DNA of 64,000 nt, from NCBI RefSeq assembly GCF_003992595.1, contig NZ_RZNA01000024.1:62001-126000 (forward strand), written 5' to 3'. The notes under the pieces are model-generated. The model made no database searches. It saw nothing but the letters and a program-made list of their open reading frames with translations, and was not told where the DNA came from. Source of the stretch: Flagellimonas oceanensis. Lineage in GTDB: Bacteria; Bacteroidota; Bacteroidia; Flavobacteriales; Flavobacteriaceae. The position numbers and the translations under genes are program-made. Shown piece by piece: positions 61,573-64,000 of the stretch. Within the stretch, counting starts at the first letter, position 1. Each line of letters opens with the position of its first letter.

Positions 61573-62109
61573 TTATTTGCTTAACGCTTCAATCAATTCG
61601 GCTTTCTTCATGGAAGAGTAACCGGTAATTTCCTTGGCTTTCGCCATTTCCTTCAATTCAGCAACAGTTTTGGAACTCAAATCCTCAGTTGCTTTTGGAG
61701 CTTCTTTTTTAGGAGCCTCTGCTTTTTTCTCTGCCTTAGGTTCTGCAGCTGGTTTTGCTTCAGCTTTAGCTTTTGCAGGAGCCGCTTTCTTGGCACCTTT
61801 GGCCACAATACCTTCAACAACGATTTCAGTCAAATATTGTCTGTGACCGTTTTTCTTCTGGTAACCTTTACGTCTTTTCTTTTTAAAGACGATTACCTTA
61901 TCCCCTTTAAGGTGTTTTACAACTTTGGCTTCAACAGCCGCACCTTCTATGACCGGGGCGCCAATGGTTACGTTACCACCATCTTCCAAAAGAAGAACTT
62001 TATCGAAAGTAACTTTTTTACCTTCATCTTCTTGCAAACGGTGCACGTACACTTTTTGGTCTTTTGCAACTTTAAATTGCTGCCCTGCCATCTCTACAAT
62101 TGCGTACAT
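61573..62109 (-). CDS. rplU: 50S ribosomal protein L21 with C-terminal extension
   Basis: Residues 1-102 are a standard L21 (MYAIVEMAGQQFKV at the start, KRRKGYQKKNGHRQYLTEI near 78-96). About 75 residues are added: an Ala/Lys/Pro-rich linker (about 103-145) and then a helical hairpin TVAELKEMAKAKEITGYSSM followed by KKAELIEALSK, which looks like a Rho-N/SAP-type nucleic-acid-binding module. The tail is in frame and continuous, so it is a real extension. I recall similar extended L21 proteins in Flavobacteriia. Confidence 0.93.
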   Translation of the reverse strand: MYAIVEMAGQQFKVAKDQKVYVHRLQEDEGKKVTFDKVLLLEDGGNVTIGAPVIEGAAVEAKVVKHLKGDKVIVFKKKRRKGYQKKNGHRQYLTEIVVEGIVAKGAKKAAPAKAKAEAKPAAEPKAEKKAEAPKKEAPKATEDLSSKTVAELKEMAKAKEITGYSSMKKAELIEALSK

Positions 62110-62204
62110 AATGCGTTAATTAGATTAAAATTACTGCGCTTTATCAAAATTAGCGGGTGCAAATATACTGCTAAATCCTTAATCTACAAGTATTCCTCTA
62201 TGAT

Positions 62205-62660
62205 TTAACCCATTATTTTTTTGGAGTTGTTGCTCGTTTTAAAAAGTTGCATAAAAGAGAGGGTCAAAACCAAGGTTGTGGCAAACCCCATGATGGCCAC
62301 CGTAAAAAACACGATTCCTTGGAAATTCTTGTAGTCGTTGGACCAAACTGTGGAGAGTTTATCCAGAAAAGTGCTGTCCAATTCCGTCGCATAAAAGGCA
62401 AAAAAGATGGTAAAAAGCAAGGTAGCCACAAAACCAGTAGTGATACCTGCAGTAAACCCATTTCCGTAGCTAAAGCTTTTACCTTGTCTCAACTTAGTGT
62501 ACTTGATGGTCTCGTAAATACCAAAACCTGCGATCACGCCATTAAAAAGACTATAGAAAACATTGGTATGCTGACCCATTACAGCCAATATCAAAAAATA
62601 AGCGATCAGTACCGCACTGGTCACTATACCAAATCGTATCGGAAGGGTTAATTTTTTCAT
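62205..62660 (-). CDS. DUF4199 membrane protein
   Basis: ATG 62660 (MKKLTLPIRFG) is taken as the start; ATG 62681 seven codons upstream is possible. The 151-residue protein has four transmembrane helices and the DUF4199 pattern, including YETIKYTKLRQGKSFSYGNGFTAG between helices 2 and 3. The family is Bacteroidota-specific and of unknown function. It stands alone between rplU and the divergent M16 protease gene. Confidence 0.8.
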   Translation of the reverse strand: MKKLTLPIRFGIVTSAVLIAYFLILAVMGQHTNVFYSLFNGVIAGFGIYETIKYTKLRQGKSFSYGNGFTAGITTGFVATLLFTIFFAFYATELDSTFLDKLSTVWSNDYKNFQGIVFFTVAIMGFATTLVLTLSFMQLFKTSNNSKKIMG

Positions 62661-62845
62661 GTTATCTTTTTTTGGATTCATTGTATAATTTACTGAATGT
62701 TTGTGAATTATCCCATATTTAAAACCTTAAGAGTTTTATAAAGCCTTAGTTCATCAGAAAAATATTCTATATTTAACGTAACATCAATCGGGAAATCGAT
62801 ACCAACCTCGTAGCAACATCAATTTTTAAATACTAACTATTTACA

Positions 62846-64000
62846 ATGAAAAAACATTTGTTTTCTGCATTAACAATGCTCTTTGGAGTAAGCCTGCTTT
62901 CTGCACAGGAGGTGGTTTTCGAAGAGTATAATCTAGACAATGGGCTCCATGTCATCCTACATCAGGACAATGGTGCCCCAGTAGTGACCACATCGGTAAT
63001 GTACCATGTGGGATCAAAGGATGAAGATCCCGACAAAACAGGTTTTGCCCACTTTTTTGAACATTTGTTGTTCGAAGGCACCAAAAATATTGAGCGGGGC
63101 GAGTGGGACCAAATTACCGCCGCCAATGGCGGAAGAAACAACGCCAACACCTTTTTGGATCGCACCTATTATTATGAGGTGTTCCCTTCCAATAGCTTGG
63201 AAGTCGGGCTTTGGCTCGAATCCGAGCGTTTGATGCATCCGATCATTGGCCAAGTTGGCGTGGACACTCAGAAAGAAGTGGTTCAAGAAGAGAGAAGGCT
63301 CAGAACCGACAATGCCCCTTATGGTGCTTTTTTTGAACAAATCCTGAAAAATCTTTATACCAAACATCCTTATAGATGGGGTGTTATCGGTTCGTTGGAC
63401 CATTTGGCAAGTGCCACTTTGGATGACTTTAAAAAATTCAACCAGACCTATTACGTGCCCAACAATGGGGTATTGGTCGTAGCTGGCGATTTTGAGACCG
63501 AAAAGACCAAAAAAATGATCGAAGATTATTTTGGTCCGATTCCAAGAGGCGCCGAAATCCAAAGACCCAATATTAAAGAAGACCCGATCACAGAAACCAA
63601 GTTTGCCAAATATTACGATCCCAACATCCAGATACCTGCCATTTTATTGGCCTACAGAACACCTGGACAAGGTCAGCGCGATGCTTACGTGATCAACATG
63701 ATATCCACATATTTGAGTGATGGCGAAAGCTCCAAGCTATATAAAAAATTGGTGGACGAGAAGAAAATGGCACTCCAGATACTCTCCGTCCCTATTGATG
63801 CCGAGGATTACAGCTCATATATTGTAGGAGGACTTCCTGTTGGGGACAATTCCATTCAGGACATCAAAAAAGAAATCGATGAAGAAATCTTGAAACTTCA
63901 AATGGAGTTGATTTCCGAGAAAGATTACCAAAAGCTTCAGAACAAATTCGAAAACCAATTTGTGAACGCCAACAGCAGTGTGGAGGGTATAGCCAACTCA
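62846..64000 (+). CDS. M16-family zinc protease (partial, cut by window end)
   Basis: From ATG 62846 the frame stays open to the window end (385 codons seen). A signal peptide (ends SLLSAQ, about 21) is followed by the first M16 domain, with the inverted zinc motif His69-Phe-Phe-Glu72-His73 and the third ligand Glu in VQEERR near 148. The second domain begins near 245 (IQIPAILLAYRTPG). This is an insulinase/processing-peptidase-like enzyme of the periplasm. The usual full length is about 440 or 680-950 residues, so an unknown part is missing. Confidence 0.9.
   Translation, partial: MKKHLFSALTMLFGVSLLSAQEVVFEEYNLDNGLHVILHQDNGAPVVTTSVMYHVGSKDEDPDKTGFAHFFEHLLFEGTKNIERGEWDQITAANGGRNNANTFLDRTYYYEVFPSNSLEVGLWLESERLMHPIIGQVGVDTQKEVVQEERRLRTDNAPYGAFFEQILKNLYTKHPYRWGVIGSLDHLASATLDDFKKFNQTYYVPNNGVLVVAGDFETEKTKKMIEDYFGPIPRGAEIQRPNIKEDPITETKFAKYYDPNIQIPAILLAYRTPGQGQRDAYVINMISTYLSDGESSKLYKKLVDEKKMALQILSVPIDAEDYSSYIVGGLPVGDNSIQDIKKEIDEEILKLQMELISEKDYQKLQNKFENQFVNANSSVEGIANS

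Noticed and set aside
1..64000. tRNA, rRNA, CRISPR arrays, insertion sequences, integrases
   Set aside because: Reading both strands by eye I found no T-loop-like GTTCRANNC context with a matching acceptor stem, no regularly spaced repeats and no transposase or integrase frame. A covariance-model scan would be decisive for tRNAs.

Overview
The window is about 64 kb of chromosome from a member of the Bacteroidota, almost certainly a marine-type Flavobacteriaceae (my guess is the Muricauda/Allomuricauda/Flagellimonas neighbourhood; this is inference). The evidence is type IX secretion (T9SS) C-terminal sorting domains, two TonB-dependent receptors, many Bacteroidota-restricted families (DUF4296, DUF4271, DUF3098, DUF4199, DUF4301, DUF3127), -7 promoter boxes of the TAnnTTTG type and almost no Shine-Dalgarno sequences. 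Most genes are about 40-44% GC. I see no rRNA or tRNA genes, CRISPR array, phage, integrase or insertion sequence.

Layout. 1-2.8 kb: end of a larger protein, a secreted TSP3/CARDB protein, a lipoprotein and two tandem mini-proteins that are little more than a signal peptide plus a T9SS sorting domain. 2.9-11.9 kb: LuxE-like acyl-protein synthetase, tyrS, an epimerase, the operon polyprenol-phosphate glycosyltransferase / dihydroorotase / DUF4296, a GT39 membrane glycosyltransferase, DUF4271 and hemD. 12-22.2 kb: a strikingly GC-rich pckA, saccharopine dehydrogenase family protein, Lrp/AsnC regulator, ferritin, YugP-type zinc protease, alanine dehydrogenase and leuS. leuS carries in-frame palindromic-repeat-like insertions. 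22.3-25.8 kb: ftsX, DUF3098, uppP, truB and a TonB-like protein, all on one strand.

26.4-31.6 kb: a four-gene TetR / ABC / HlyD / TolC export operon whose ABC protein has lost every canonical ATPase motif. 31.7-38.8 kb: tag, aat, a DUF3127 ssDNA-binding-like protein, a histidine kinase with a zinc-ribbon membrane partner, a HIT protein, greA, a degenerate Rieske-like lipoprotein and an aldo/keto reductase. 38.9-45.2 kb: a TonB receptor under a clear TPP (THI-box) riboswitch, then a hybrid histidine kinase and a sigma-54 activator arranged tail to tail. 45.3-51.4 kb: a small secreted protein, a possible small RNA, DUF4301, a salvage cluster (YkoF-like, PnuC, NadR-type kinase), a phosphopantetheinyl transferase and ahcY.

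51.4-61.2 kb: DUF3332 lipoprotein, D-threonine-aldolase-like PLP enzyme, ethanolamine ammonia-lyase (eutBC), and a phytate-scavenging unit (TPR/LuxR regulator, TonB receptor, beta-propeller phytase). 61.3-64 kb: rpmA, rplU with a C-terminal helical extension, DUF4199 and the start of an M16 zinc protease cut by the window end.

Most of the window is housekeeping. The parts that deserve a second look are the repeat insertions in leuS, the degenerate ABC exporter, the TPP-riboswitch receptor with an 8-nt switching complement, the GC-rich pckA and the promoters that sit so close to start codons that the mRNAs should be leaderless.
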